DNA of 44,903 nt from Achromobacter sp. ASV32 (GTDB lineage: Bacteria; Pseudomonadota; Gammaproteobacteria; Burkholderiales; Burkholderiaceae_B): NCBI RefSeq assembly GCF_016428805.1, contig NZ_JAELTJ010000036.1, forward strand, positions 1 to 44,903, in the 5' to 3' direction. Under the pieces are notes generated by a model. It saw nothing but the letters and a program-made list of their open reading frames with translations, was not told where the DNA came from and ran no database searches. The translations under genes and the position numbers were made by a program. Below, one piece after another: positions 1 to 7,229 of the stretch; position 1 is the stretch's first letter, and every line of letters starts with the position of its first letter.

Positions 1-459
1 GGCCAGCAGCACCCGGCCCATCGACGTGACCCACGCCGGCAGCCGGCTGCCCACCGCCAGGTTGATGGTCATGACCTTGTGCGTCGACAACCGCAGAATG
101 TAGACGATGTCCGCGCCTTCCAGCACCGACACGGAACACGACTCGCGCGTCAGCTCGGCCACTTCTTCCATGTAGGGCAGCGCCAGGTTCCACAAGGGCG
201 TACCCGACAGATAGGCGTAGCCCAGTTCCAGGATGCGCGGCGTCAGCGCGAACTTGCGGTCCTCGACCGTGACGTAGCCCAGGTGCTCAAGCGTCAGCAG
301 GATGCGGCGCGCGCCCGCGCGGGTCAGCCCGGTGACCGCGGCGACCTCGGACAAGGTCATCTGCGAACGCTGCGGGCCGAACGCCCGGATCACGGACAGG
401 CCACGCGCAAAGGATTGAACGTAACTGTCGCTGGGTTGCTGGGTTGCTTGCTCGGCCAT
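1..459 (-). CDS. IclR-family regulator of the adjacent pca operon (3' end cut by window edge)
   Basis: Reading from 459 downward, the 153 visible codons begin MAEQATQQPSDSYVQSFARG. They give the IclR N-terminal winged helix-turn-helix (about residues 15-75, with LSEVAAVTGLTRAGARRIL as the recognition part) and the start of the effector domain (about 85 onward). The C-terminal half lies outside the window. The family controls aromatic-acid catabolism (PcaR, PcaU, PobR, CatR types). The gene is divergent from pcaIJ-catC-pcaD, so a PcaR-like activator responding to 3-oxoadipate or a related intermediate is the natural inference. The ATG at 457-459 is the first convincing start, although its Shine-Dalgarno is weak. 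Family assignment is firm; the effector is inferred. Confidence 0.85.
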   Translation of the reverse strand, partial: MAEQATQQPSDSYVQSFARGLSVIRAFGPQRSQMTLSEVAAVTGLTRAGARRILLTLEHLGYVTVEDRKFALTPRILELGYAYLSGTPLWNLALPYMEEVAELTRESCSVSVLEGADIVYILRLSTHKVMTINLAVGSRLPAWVTSMGRVLLA

Positions 460-562
460 CCGTCTACCGCAAAAAGAAGCGTTGCCGTTGCCGGCAACCC
501 TGAACCGGGGAGATTGCGCCGCGCCAGCTTGCCTTGACGGTCGACACTCCCCATGAAACGAT

Positions 563-596
563 GTTCTTCAGAAGAACGAAAGTTCTAATTAAGAAC
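563..596. promoter_or_regulatory. Tandem operator dyads upstream of pcaI
   Basis: Two dyads with the same arms and spacing, GTTCT-N5-AGAAC, lie at 563-577 (GTTCTTCAGAAGAAC, a perfect 7-1-7 palindrome) and 582-596 (GTTCTAATTAAGAAC). They repeat at 19 bp, close to two helical turns, in the 169-bp gap between the IclR gene and pcaI. GTTC/GAAC arms resemble sites of PcaR/PcaU-type IclR proteins. The last dyad ends 32 bp before the pcaI start codon. Confidence 0.6.
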
Positions 597-628
597 AAAT
601 TATGACACGCCACCTATGAGCGAACACC

Positions 629-1318
629 ATGATTTCTAAGCTTGTTGCAAGCGCGGCGGCCGCCCTCGCCGACGTCCCCGACGGCGCCACCGTCATGATC
701 GGCGGCTTCGGCACCGCCGGCCAGCCCATGGAACTGATCGACGCCCTGCTCGAACAAGGCGCGAAGGACCTGGTCATCATCAACAACAACGCCGGCAACG
801 GCACCACCGGCCTGGCCGCCCTGTTGGGCGCCAACCGCGTGCGCAAGATCATCTGCTCGTTCCCGCGCCAGGTGGACTCGCAGATCTTCGACGGCCTGTA
901 CCGCAGCGGCAAGATCGAGCTTGAACTGGTGCCCCAAGGCAATCTGGCCGAGCGCATCCGCGCCGCCGGCGCCGGCATCGGCGCGTTCTTCTCGCCCACC
1001 GGCTACGGCACCCCGCTGGCCGATGGCAAGGAAACCCGCGAAATCAACGGCCGCCACTATGTGCTGGAATATCCGCTGCACGCCGACTACGCGCTCATCA
1101 AGGCCGAGCGCGGTGACCGCTGGGGCAACCTGGTGTACCGCAAGACGGCCCGTAACTTCGGCCCCATCATGGCCAGCGCCGCGCGCGTGGCCGTGGCCCA
1201 GGTGCGTGAAGTCGTCGAACTGGGCACGCTGGACCCGGAAACCGTCGTCACCCCCGGCATCTTCGTGCAGCGCGTCGTGCAGATCGACGCCACCCCGGCC
1301 GCCAAGGAGCAGCAATGA
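629..1318 (+). CDS. pcaI: 3-oxoadipate CoA-transferase subunit A
   Basis: This 229-residue protein is the alpha subunit of succinyl-CoA:3-oxoadipate CoA-transferase. The enzyme moves CoA from succinyl-CoA to 3-oxoadipate in the last-but-one step of the beta-ketoadipate pathway. The subunit-A signature is seen near residues 18-33 (DGATVMIGGFGTAGQP), followed by NNAGNG and GAFFSPTGYGT blocks typical of PcaI. Length is normal for the family. The start at 629 has only a weak Shine-Dalgarno. Its TGA overlaps the pcaJ ATG by 4 bp, which points to coupled synthesis of the two subunits. It is first in a six-gene operon. Confidence 0.95.
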   Translation: MISKLVASAAAALADVPDGATVMIGGFGTAGQPMELIDALLEQGAKDLVIINNNAGNGTTGLAALLGANRVRKIICSFPRQVDSQIFDGLYRSGKIELELVPQGNLAERIRAAGAGIGAFFSPTGYGTPLADGKETREINGRHYVLEYPLHADYALIKAERGDRWGNLVYRKTARNFGPIMASAARVAVAQVREVVELGTLDPETVVTPGIFVQRVVQIDATPAAKEQQ

Positions 1319-1959
1319 GCACCAAACTGACCCGCGACCAGATCGCCGCCCGCGTCGCCCAGGACATCCCTGAAGGCGCCTACGTCAACCTCGGCATCGG
1401 CCTGCCCACCCTGGTGGCCAATCATCTGCCGGCCGACCGCGAAGTCATCCTGCACACCGAAAACGGCATGCTGGGCATGGGCCCGGCGCCGGCCAAGGGC
1501 GAAGAAGACTACGACCTGATCAACGCCGGCAAGCAGCCCGTCACGGAACTGCCTGGCTGCTCGTTCTTTCATCACGCCGATTCTTTCGCCATGATGCGCG
1601 GCGGCCACCTGGACATCTGCGTGCTGGGCGCCTTCCAGGTGTCGCAGCACGGCGACCTGGCCAACTGGCACACGGGCGCGCCCGACGCGATCCCCGCCGT
1701 GGGCGGCGCGATGGACCTGGCCATCGGCGCCAAGGACGTGTTCGTCATGATGGAACTGACGACCCGCGAAGGCCAGAGCAAACTGGTCGATGTCTGCACC
1801 TATCCGCTGACCGGCGTGCGCTGCGTGTCGCGCGTGTACACCGACGTGGCCGTGTTCGACATCCGCGCCGACGGCGTGACCGTCATCGACATGTTCGGCG
1901 AGGTCACCGCCGACGAGCTGCTGCGCCTGACCGGCCTGCCGCTGAAGTTTTCCCAATAA
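1315..1959 (+). CDS. pcaJ: 3-oxoadipate CoA-transferase subunit B
   Basis: The 214-residue beta subunit carries the catalytic glutamate that forms the glutamyl-CoA thioester. The motif HTENGMLGMGP puts this Glu at residue 49. GKQPVTELPG and HHADSFAMMRGGHLDI follow, as in PcaJ and the related ScoB/AtoA proteins. The genetic context (catC and pcaD downstream) favours 3-oxoadipate over acetoacetate as the acceptor. It starts inside the pcaI stop (ATGA overlap) and is followed 13 bp later by catC. Confidence 0.95.
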   Translation: MSTKLTRDQIAARVAQDIPEGAYVNLGIGLPTLVANHLPADREVILHTENGMLGMGPAPAKGEEDYDLINAGKQPVTELPGCSFFHHADSFAMMRGGHLDICVLGAFQVSQHGDLANWHTGAPDAIPAVGGAMDLAIGAKDVFVMMELTTREGQSKLVDVCTYPLTGVRCVSRVYTDVAVFDIRADGVTVIDMFGEVTADELLRLTGLPLKFSQ

Positions 1960-1972
1960 CCGGAGATAAGCA

Positions 1973-2248
1973 ATGCTGTTCATGGTTCAAATGCAAGTCA
2001 ACCTGCCCGTCGACATGCCCGCCGAGCGCGCCGACAAACTCAAGGCCGACGAAAAGGCCCTGGCCCAGCAACTGCAACGCGACGGCAAATGGAAGAGCCT
2101 GTGGCGCGTGGTCGGCCGCTACGCCAACGTCAGCATCTTCGACGTCGAAAGCAATGACGAGCTGCACACGCTGCTGTCGTCGCTGCCGCTGTTCCCGTAC
2201 ATGGACATCAACGTCACGGCGCTGGCGCGCCATCCGTCCGCCATCTGA
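1973..2248 (+). CDS. catC: Muconolactone delta-isomerase
   Basis: This 91-residue protein matches the small, oligomeric muconolactone isomerase, which converts (+)-muconolactone into 3-oxoadipate enol-lactone in the catechol branch. Family features are the start MLFMVQMQVNLPVDMP, the KADEKALAQQLQRDGKW helix, the LWRVVGRYANVSIFDV strand and LFPYMDINVTALARHPS at the end. A good Shine-Dalgarno (CGGAGATAAGCA) precedes the ATG. Its place between pcaIJ and pcaD means the operon serves catechol as well as protocatechuate. catA and catB are not in this window. Confidence 0.95.
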   Translation: MLFMVQMQVNLPVDMPAERADKLKADEKALAQQLQRDGKWKSLWRVVGRYANVSIFDVESNDELHTLLSSLPLFPYMDINVTALARHPSAI

Positions 2249-2260
2249 CCGGAGCCGGCC

Positions 2261-2557
2261 ATGCCCTACATCATCGAAACCTTCGACAAGCCCGGCCACC
2301 AGGCCGTGCGCCAGCAGCATCGCGCCACGCACCTGGAATACCTGGACGCCAACAAGCACCTGCTGCTGGCCTGCGGCGCCAAGCTGCAGGACGACGGCTC
2401 GGATGCGGGCGGCGGCCTGTACATCGTCGATCTGGACACGCGCGAGGCCGCGCAACAGTTCATCGACGCCGACCCGTTCGCCCAGGCCCAGCTGTTCGAG
2501 CGCGTGACCATCACCCGCTGGCGCAAAGCCTACGTCGACGGCACCTGCCATCTGTAA
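2261..2557 (+). CDS. YciI-like protein in the beta-ketoadipate operon
   Basis: This is a 98-residue YciI/DGPF-type protein (ferredoxin-like alpha/beta fold). It shows HRATHLEYLDANKHLLLACG at 21-40, a GGGLYIVD strand, and DADPFAQAQLFERVTITRW near 70-88. This family is structurally related to muconolactone isomerase. Some members are suspected small-molecule enzymes and one, TftG, is a dehydrochlorinase in chloroaromatic breakdown. The gene lies 12 bp after catC and shares its fold class, so an accessory isomerase or lyase on a lactone or substituted muconolactone is conceivable. That role is inference only. The family call is secure. Confidence 0.85.
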   Translation: MPYIIETFDKPGHQAVRQQHRATHLEYLDANKHLLLACGAKLQDDGSDAGGGLYIVDLDTREAAQQFIDADPFAQAQLFERVTITRWRKAYVDGTCHL

Positions 2558-2564
2558 TCGCGAC

Positions 2565-2586
2565 GCGGCCGCCCCCGGGCGGCCGC
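2565..2586. other. Strong intercistronic hairpin inside the pca operon
   Basis: GCGGCCGCCC (2565-2574) and GGGCGGCCGC (2577-2586) form a perfect 10-bp GC inverted repeat in the 52-bp gap between the YciI-like gene and pcaD. There is no T tract, so it is more likely an mRNA-stability or processing element than a terminator. Confidence 0.7.
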
Positions 2587-2609
2587 TGCCACACCCCAAG
2601 GATTCCCCC

Positions 2610-3389
2610 ATGTCTTACGCCGATCTCAGCCAGGCACGGCTGTTCTACGTCATCGATGGTCCTGCCGACGCGCCGGTGCTGGTGCTGTCCAACTCGCTGG
2701 GCACCTGCGCCGACATGTGGGCGCGCCAGATACCCGAGCTGACCCGGCACTTCCGGGTGCTGCGCTATGACACCCGCGGCCATGGCAAATCCTCGGTGCC
2801 GGACGGCGAATACACCTTCGCGCAGCTGGGCAACGACGTCGCCGAGCTGCTGGCGCATCTGGACATCAAGCAAGCACACTTCTGCGGCCTGTCGATGGGC
2901 GGCCCCACCGGCCTGTGGCTGGCGCTGAACCGCCCCGAACTGATCAACAAGCTGATCCTGTGCAATACCGCCGCGCGCATCGGCTCGGCCGAAGGCTGGA
3001 GCACCCGCATCGCTGCCGTGGCCGAACAGACACTGGAAAAAATGGCGCCCACGCTGGTCCAGCGCTGGCTGACCGACGACTACCGCGCCGCCGAACCGGG
3101 CCTGACGCAAGTGCTGATCGACATGCTGCGCCGCACGCCCGACGCCGGCTATTGCGGCAACTGCGCCGCGCTGCGCGACGCCGACTTCCGTGAACAGGTG
3201 GCCGCCATCACCGCGCCCACCCTGGTCATCAGCAGCACCCACGACCTGGCCGCCACGGCCGCCCAGGGCCGCGAACTGGCCGGCGCCATCCGCGGCGCGC
3301 AATACCTGGAATTGAACACCTCCCACATCTCGAACTGGGAGCAACCGGAAGCCTTCACCCGCGCGGTCGTCGACTTCCTGACGGAGTAA
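2610..3389 (+). CDS. pcaD: 3-oxoadipate enol-lactonase
   Basis: This 259-residue alpha/beta-hydrolase opens 3-oxoadipate enol-lactone to 3-oxoadipate, the point where the catechol and protocatechuate branches meet. The nucleophile elbow GLSMGG places Ser95; Asp212 (SSTHDLA) and His239 (TSHISNWEQ) complete a plausible triad. The fingerprint YDTRGHGKS and the oxyanion segment LSNSLGT are typical of PcaD. The start has a usable Shine-Dalgarno (AAGGATTCCCCC ATG). It ends 5 bp before the cyclase-family gene. Confidence 0.95.
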   Translation: MSYADLSQARLFYVIDGPADAPVLVLSNSLGTCADMWARQIPELTRHFRVLRYDTRGHGKSSVPDGEYTFAQLGNDVAELLAHLDIKQAHFCGLSMGGPTGLWLALNRPELINKLILCNTAARIGSAEGWSTRIAAVAEQTLEKMAPTLVQRWLTDDYRAAEPGLTQVLIDMLRRTPDAGYCGNCAALRDADFREQVAAITAPTLVISSTHDLAATAAQGRELAGAIRGAQYLELNTSHISNWEQPEAFTRAVVDFLTE

Positions 3390-3394
3390 ACCGC

Positions 3395-4435
3395 ATGCAG
3401 CGCTGGACCCACCGGCCCGAAGGCTCCAACTGGGGCGACTTCGGACCCGACGACCAACTCGGCCGCCTGAACCTCATCACCGAAGCGCAAGTCCTGAAAG
3501 GCGCGCGTGAAATCCGCGCCGGCAAGACCTTCTGCCTGTCCCTGCCGCTGGACCTGCCCGGCGGCAACGTGCTCAACCCGCGCCGCCATCCGCCGCGCTT
3601 GAGCCCGACGACGCTGCAGGACACGCCGTACCTGAACTTTCCCCTGCGCAACGTCAACCCGGATGCGGTGGACGTGCTCAGCGACGACCAGGTACTGCTG
3701 TCCATGCAGTACTCGACCCAATGGGACGCACTGGCGCACGTGGGCGCCCTGTTCGACGCGGACGGCGACGGCAAGCCCGAGCTGCGCTACTACAACGGCT
3801 TCCAGGCCGGCGTGGACGTGCTGGGTCCGGCCGACGGCGATCACACCGGCTGCGGCTGCAACAGCGGCGGCCCCTCGGCCGCGCTGAAGCTGGGCGTCGA
3901 AAACCTGGCGCAGAAAGGCATGCAGGGACGCGGCGTGCTGGTGGACCTGCTTCGCCACTATGGCCCCGGCCGCACCCTGATCGGCCACGCCGAACTGATG
4001 CACGTGCTGGCCACGGACCACATCGAGGTTGAACCCGGCGACATGCTGGTGCTGCGCACCGGATACGCCGAAGCGGTTGTGGCCATGAACGGCACGCCCG
4101 ACGCCCAGGTGCTGCACACCTACGGCGCCGCGCTCGATGGCACCGACGCCGCGCTGCTGCAGTGGATCACCGACAGCGGCATCGCCGCCATCTGCGCCGA
4201 CAACTACGCGGTCGAGGCCTACCCCGCCCGCGAAAAGACCGGCCCGCGCGCCATGCTGCCGCTGCATCACCACTGCCTGTTCAAACTGGGCCTGCCCCTG
4301 GCCGAGCTGTGGTACCTGAAAGACCTGGCCGACTGGCTGCACGCCAACGGCCGCCATCGCTTCATGCTGACCGCGCCGCCGCTGCGCCTGCCGCACGCCA
4401 TCGGCTCGCCGGTCACGCCCATCGCCACGGTGTAA
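3395..4435 (+). CDS. Cyclase-family (kynurenine formamidase-like) metal hydrolase
   Basis: This 346-residue protein belongs to the cyclase/formamidase superfamily (PF04199), in the long-version group near 340 residues. The metal-binding core is STQWDALAHVG (about 108-118), a variant of the short-family HxGTHxDxPxH motif, followed by GHAELMHVLATDHIEVEPGDMLVLRTG and the late block HHHCLFKLGLPLAELWYLKDLA. Members hydrolyse amides, lactones or esters. It is the last gene of the pca operon, 5 bp after pcaD, so a substrate feeding this pathway (a lactone or an N-acyl or ester aromatic) is likely, but none can be named. A terminator follows at 4551. Confidence 0.85.
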   Translation: MQRWTHRPEGSNWGDFGPDDQLGRLNLITEAQVLKGAREIRAGKTFCLSLPLDLPGGNVLNPRRHPPRLSPTTLQDTPYLNFPLRNVNPDAVDVLSDDQVLLSMQYSTQWDALAHVGALFDADGDGKPELRYYNGFQAGVDVLGPADGDHTGCGCNSGGPSAALKLGVENLAQKGMQGRGVLVDLLRHYGPGRTLIGHAELMHVLATDHIEVEPGDMLVLRTGYAEAVVAMNGTPDAQVLHTYGAALDGTDAALLQWITDSGIAAICADNYAVEAYPAREKTGPRAMLPLHHHCLFKLGLPLAELWYLKDLADWLHANGRHRFMLTAPPLRLPHAIGSPVTPIATV

Positions 4436-4550
4436 ACCGCGCGCGCTGCGCGGCCCAATGAACGTGCCGGTCGACGGGGCCCGCCTGACCGCGCGATCCC
4501 GTGCGGCACCCGTCTGCCACGGCTTGTGCCTTCCTGGTATCAGCCAAAGA

Positions 4551-4588
4551 AAAAACGCCGACCGTTGAAGAACGGGTCGGCGCTTTTC
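4551..4588. terminator. Bidirectional rho-independent terminator
   Basis: An A-run, then CGCCGACC (4556-4563), an 11-nt loop, GGTCGGCG (4575-4582) and CTTTTC. It sits between the rightward pca operon and the leftward PsiF gene and can serve both. Confidence 0.85.
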
Positions 4589-4604
4589 TTGCGTGAAGCG
4601 GCGT

Positions 4605-4946
4605 TCAGCCCTTCAGGCAAGTGCTCATGAACGTCTTGCGCTTGTCGCCTGTCAGCTTCTGTTCGCCGGCCTTGGCGTTGCAGTCCTTCATCTTCTGCTG
4701 CTGCGGCGTCAGTTGCTTGGCGGGCGCCGGGGCCTCGCCCTTCAGGCACGCGCTCATGTAGGTCTTGCGATCGTCGCCCTTCTTGCCTTCGGCCGACTTA
4801 TTGCAATCGGCCATGCGCTGCTGCTGCGCGGTCGGCGTCTTGGCGGGAGCGGGCGTCGTCGCGGCGGGCGTCTGAGCATGGACGGCACCCAGGAAACTGG
4901 CGGACAACACAATGGCCGAAGCCAACTGGCTAGTACGGGAAAGCAT
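4605..4946 (-). CDS. Secreted PsiF-repeat protein (two repeats)
   Basis: This 113-residue protein has a signal peptide ending in ...GAVHA/QTPAA and a Pro/Ala linker. Two tandem PsiF repeats follow (about 42-73 and 80-113). Each has the form xQQQ-M-DCN-...-KG-D-RK-T-F/YMS-CLKG, with two cysteines per repeat. PsiF proteins are small, phosphate-starvation-linked or hypothetical periplasmic proteins with no established biochemical role. The start at 4946 is chosen over upstream codons because GGGAGG lies just before it and the signal peptide begins there. It converges on the pca operon and appears monocistronic. Confidence 0.85.
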   Translation of the reverse strand: MLSRTSQLASAIVLSASFLGAVHAQTPAATTPAPAKTPTAQQQRMADCNKSAEGKKGDDRKTYMSACLKGEAPAPAKQLTPQQQKMKDCNAKAGEQKLTGDKRKTFMSTCLKG

Positions 4947-5437
4947 GGGTTCCTCCCTTGAGCGCCCGCCGACGCCATTCACGCGCACAACCGGGCCGCA
5001 CGTTTCGCCGGCCAAGGTGCCGGCCCGGTCATCATCGGACAAAGCAGACCGCTTCGCAAGCGCCGAAAGGACAACAAATGCTAACGCCGCCGCGGTCATT
5101 CAGCTTGCGGAAAGGCACGGGGATCGCGCCCCCCGGAATCGCCCACATCCGTCCGAAAAACGCCACACGGCAGGCTGGCAACACGCTGACGATTTCATCG
5201 AAAAGCCCCCGAAAATACGGCCAACCCTCCCCAACTTGGAGACATTCCGATGCACTTGTGGCATCCGCAGATGAATCTGCGGCAATCCCGCGCAACCTGT
5301 TACCCATTCATCCTTTCAGCCCGTTGTGCCGGGCTGCCGAAAGGTGTGAGATAGGCGCATACCCGCGGCAACGCCCGTACAAGACCGCGGCCCAGGCAGC
5401 CCGGCCCCCCGCCGCGCCGGCCTCACAGGAGACCGCC
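4947..5437. other. Intergenic region, 491 bp, with two small hairpins
   Basis: This gap separates the divergent PsiF and FxLYD genes. Open frames that cross it show no family features. It contains the inverted repeat CCGCAGAT-GA-ATCTGCGG at 5265-5282 and a stem CAGCCCG/CGGGCTG at 5317-5336 with a 6-nt loop. I can assign no promoter with confidence. Confidence 0.5.
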
Positions 5438-5776
5438 ATGAAAACCGTCCTTGCCTTCGCCGCCCTGCTCGCCGGCCTGACCGGCGCCGCCCACGCCCAG
5501 AGCTTCTTCTACGGTGTCACCCTGGGCAACATCCAGGCCGTCCGCGACACCAACGAGAACGTCTCCACCATCACCGGCTCGCTCGCCAACCAATCCAGCC
5601 GCGCCGTCAACAACGTCATGCTCACCTTCGTCCTGTACGACGATCAGGGCCGCGAAGTCGGCCGCGTGCGCGACGACGACATCGGCCCCCTGGCCCCCGG
5701 CCAGATCAAGATGATCCGCGCCATCACCCCGCTGCAATTCGCCAAGGTAACGGCCCTGGATATCCGGGCAAGGTAG
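5438..5776 (+). CDS. Secreted FxLYD-domain protein
   Basis: This 112-residue protein has a clear signal peptide (MKTVLAFAALLAGLTGAAHA/Q), so it should be periplasmic. The remainder is a single FxLYD-type beta-sandwich domain. It contains the literal motif FVLYDDQGREVGRVRDD near residues 67-83, then a GPLAPGQ turn and a closing strand TALDIRAR. The family (about 90 residues after the signal) is widespread and of unknown function, probably in extracytoplasmic binding. The start has CACAGGAGACCGCC ahead of the ATG. It is a single gene, followed by hairpins at 5883-5984. Confidence 0.85.
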   Translation: MKTVLAFAALLAGLTGAAHAQSFFYGVTLGNIQAVRDTNENVSTITGSLANQSSRAVNNVMLTFVLYDDQGREVGRVRDDDIGPLAPGQIKMIRAITPLQFAKVTALDIRAR

Positions 5777-5783
5777 ATCACGT

Positions 5784-5835
5784 GCCCCTGCGCCGCGCGC
5801 GCTTTGCACGCTTGCCGCACGTCCCCAAAGGGGGC
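5784..5835 (-). repeat. Possible diverged, inverted relative of the 21334 repeat
   Basis: Read on the minus strand this stretch has CCCCCTTTGGGG, then GCAAGCGTGC, a GCGCGCGG segment and a terminal GGGGC. That is the order and spacing of blocks in the tandem repeats at 21334-21482. Similarity is by eye only. Confidence 0.4.
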
Positions 5836-5882
5836 GCTGGCATTCGGGCGATCGCGATGGCTGCCCTTGCAGGGAACACGAA

Positions 5883-5984
5883 AAACCCTGGAGGCGTCAG
5901 GGTTTAGTCAAACAAGTCCGGGTCCAAGTATGGGAAAATTCGGTATGCCGACTCGACAAAAGGGGCTTCCACACGAAGCCCCTT
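5883..5984. other. Two consecutive hairpins between the FxLYD and carbonic anhydrase genes
   Basis: AAACCCTG-N7-CAGGGTTT (5883-5905) and AAGGGGCTTC-cacac-GAAGCCCCTT (5960-5984) are perfect stems of 8 and 10 bp. The first probably ends the FxLYD transcript. The second lies 55 bp upstream of the carbonic anhydrase start and could be a second terminator or part of its leader. Confidence 0.6.
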
Positions 5985-6039
5985 GTTGCGTCCGCGGCGC
6001 GCCAGCACGCCTGGCATCGTTACCAAGGAAGTGAAGATC

Positions 6040-6690
6040 ATGTTTCCCAAAAGACTCACCGAAGGCTATCAATCGTTTCTCGAAGGCCGTTTCCATTCCG
6101 AACGCAGCCGCTACGAAAAACTGGCCGAAACTGGGCAAAGCCCGGAAATCCTGATCATCGGCTGCTGTGACTCCCGCGTCTCGCCCGAAGCGATCTTCGA
6201 TGCCGGCCCCGGCGAAATGTTCGTCGTGCGCAACGTCGCCAATCTGGTCCCGCCCTGTGACCCCGACTCCGAATCCTCGTACCACGGCACCAGCGCCGCC
6301 ATCGAATTCGCCGTCAATGGCCTGAACGTCAAACACATCGTCGTCCTGGGCCACGCCTCCTGCGGCGGCATCCGCGCCTTCTTCGATGACGCCAAGCCCC
6401 TGACCAAGGGCGACTTCATCGGCAAATGGATGTCCCAGATCGCCCCCGTCGCCGACGCAATCGGCCCCGGCACCGACGACCGCGCCGCCAACCTCAAGCG
6501 CCTGGAACTCGCCGTCATCGGCCACAGCCTGAACAACCTGATGACCTTCCCCTCCATCCGCCGCCGCGTGGAAAAGGGCGAACTCGAACTGCACGGCACC
6601 TACTTCGGCGTCGCCACCGGCGTCCTCTTCCTGCGCGACCCCGCCACCGGCGAATTCCACCCCTGCCTGGAAACCGGCCTGCCCGCGTAA
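6040..6690 (+). CDS. can: Beta-class carbonic anhydrase
   Basis: This 216-residue cytoplasmic enzyme interconverts CO2 and bicarbonate using zinc. The zinc ligands are Cys42 (GCCDSRVSP), His105 and Cys108 (VVLGHASCGG). The Asp44-Arg46 dyad of active beta-CAs is present. Other family marks are GEMFVVRNVANLV and TSAAIEFAV. I place the start at the ATG at 6040 because AAGGAAG lies 9 bp before it; an upstream TTG would add 19 residues with no family support. It is probably needed to supply bicarbonate for carboxylations at ambient CO2. No partner gene is adjacent. Confidence 0.93.
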   Translation: MFPKRLTEGYQSFLEGRFHSERSRYEKLAETGQSPEILIIGCCDSRVSPEAIFDAGPGEMFVVRNVANLVPPCDPDSESSYHGTSAAIEFAVNGLNVKHIVVLGHASCGGIRAFFDDAKPLTKGDFIGKWMSQIAPVADAIGPGTDDRAANLKRLELAVIGHSLNNLMTFPSIRRRVEKGELELHGTYFGVATGVLFLRDPATGEFHPCLETGLPA

Positions 6691-6748
6691 CCCCAACGCC
6701 GCCGTAGCAACACGGCGGCCCAGCCTCCCGCCGCCGCAAGCGAATGCT

Positions 6749-6775
6749 GGCGCGCACGCCCCAAGCGTGCGCGCC
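6749..6775. other. GC-rich hairpin after the carbonic anhydrase gene
   Basis: GGCGCGCACGC (6749-6759), loop CCCAA, GCGTGCGCGCC (6765-6775): a perfect 11-bp stem without a T tract, 59 bp after the carbonic anhydrase stop. It may protect the 3' end of that mRNA or act as a weak terminator. Confidence 0.6.
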
Positions 6776-6803
6776 CACCGCCCCAGGGTCCATGACTAAT
6801 CCG

Positions 6804-6896
6804 CATCAAGAGCGCGTGAGGGAGCAGGCGCGTTAGGGCGGAGCGTGCAGATGCGCCCAAGGGAATCGCAAGGCAGTCGCCGAAGGCGACAACGAC
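6804..6896 (+). repeat. Intergenic direct repeat, copy 1
   Basis: This 93-bp unit runs from CATCAAGAGCGCGTGA to GCGACAACGAC and matches 7090-7182 with about 9 mismatches (roughly 90% identity, counted by eye) and no gap. It contains a small hairpin GTCGCC-gaa-GGCGAC near its end. Confidence 0.85.
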
Positions 6897-7089
6897 ACCG
6901 CCTACGCCACACAGTGCCCCCCCCACCGCAAGCGCGCAGCGCCATCCCATGACGCAAGCCCCCACGTAAGCCGAGCAAGGCCGCCCGCGCGGCCGGCACG
7001 AGGCGGGCCCCGCAAACTCCTCCAAACCCAAACCGACCTTGGCCAACACGCCAAGCACACCCCCCGCCCCAGCGCCCGCCAGTAAGGCA

Positions 7090-7182
7090 CATCAAGAGCG
7101 CGTGACGGGGCAGGCGGGTGAGGGCGGGGCGTGTAGATGCGCCCGACGGAATCGGAAGGCAGTCGCCGAAGGCGACAACGAC
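7090..7182 (+). repeat. Intergenic direct repeat, copy 2
   Basis: Second copy of the 93-bp unit. Its 5' third (7098-7130) is also present, exactly and inverted, at 7230-7262, so this copy can fold into a long stem-loop. Confidence 0.85.
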
Positions 7183-7197
7183 GATGAGGAAGGGGAA

Positions 7198-7219
7198 GTC
7201 CGGAGCGAAGGCTCCGGAC
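7198..7219. other. Hairpin between repeat copy 2 and its inverted partner
   Basis: GTCCGGAGC-gaag-GCTCCGGAC is a perfect 9-bp stem with a 4-nt loop. It forms the tip region of the larger inverted repeat 7098-7130/7230-7262. Confidence 0.7.
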
Positions 7220-7229
7220 CGCAATCGTA

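Noticed and set aside
614..1315. Long reverse-strand open frame opposite pcaI
   Set aside because: The composition is that of a GC-rich antisense frame, with no family motif, and it fully overlaps a clear pcaI.
4947..5437. Small proteins in the gap between the PsiF and FxLYD genes
   Set aside because: The open frames here have no ribosome sites or family features, and several simply extend the neighbouring genes upstream.
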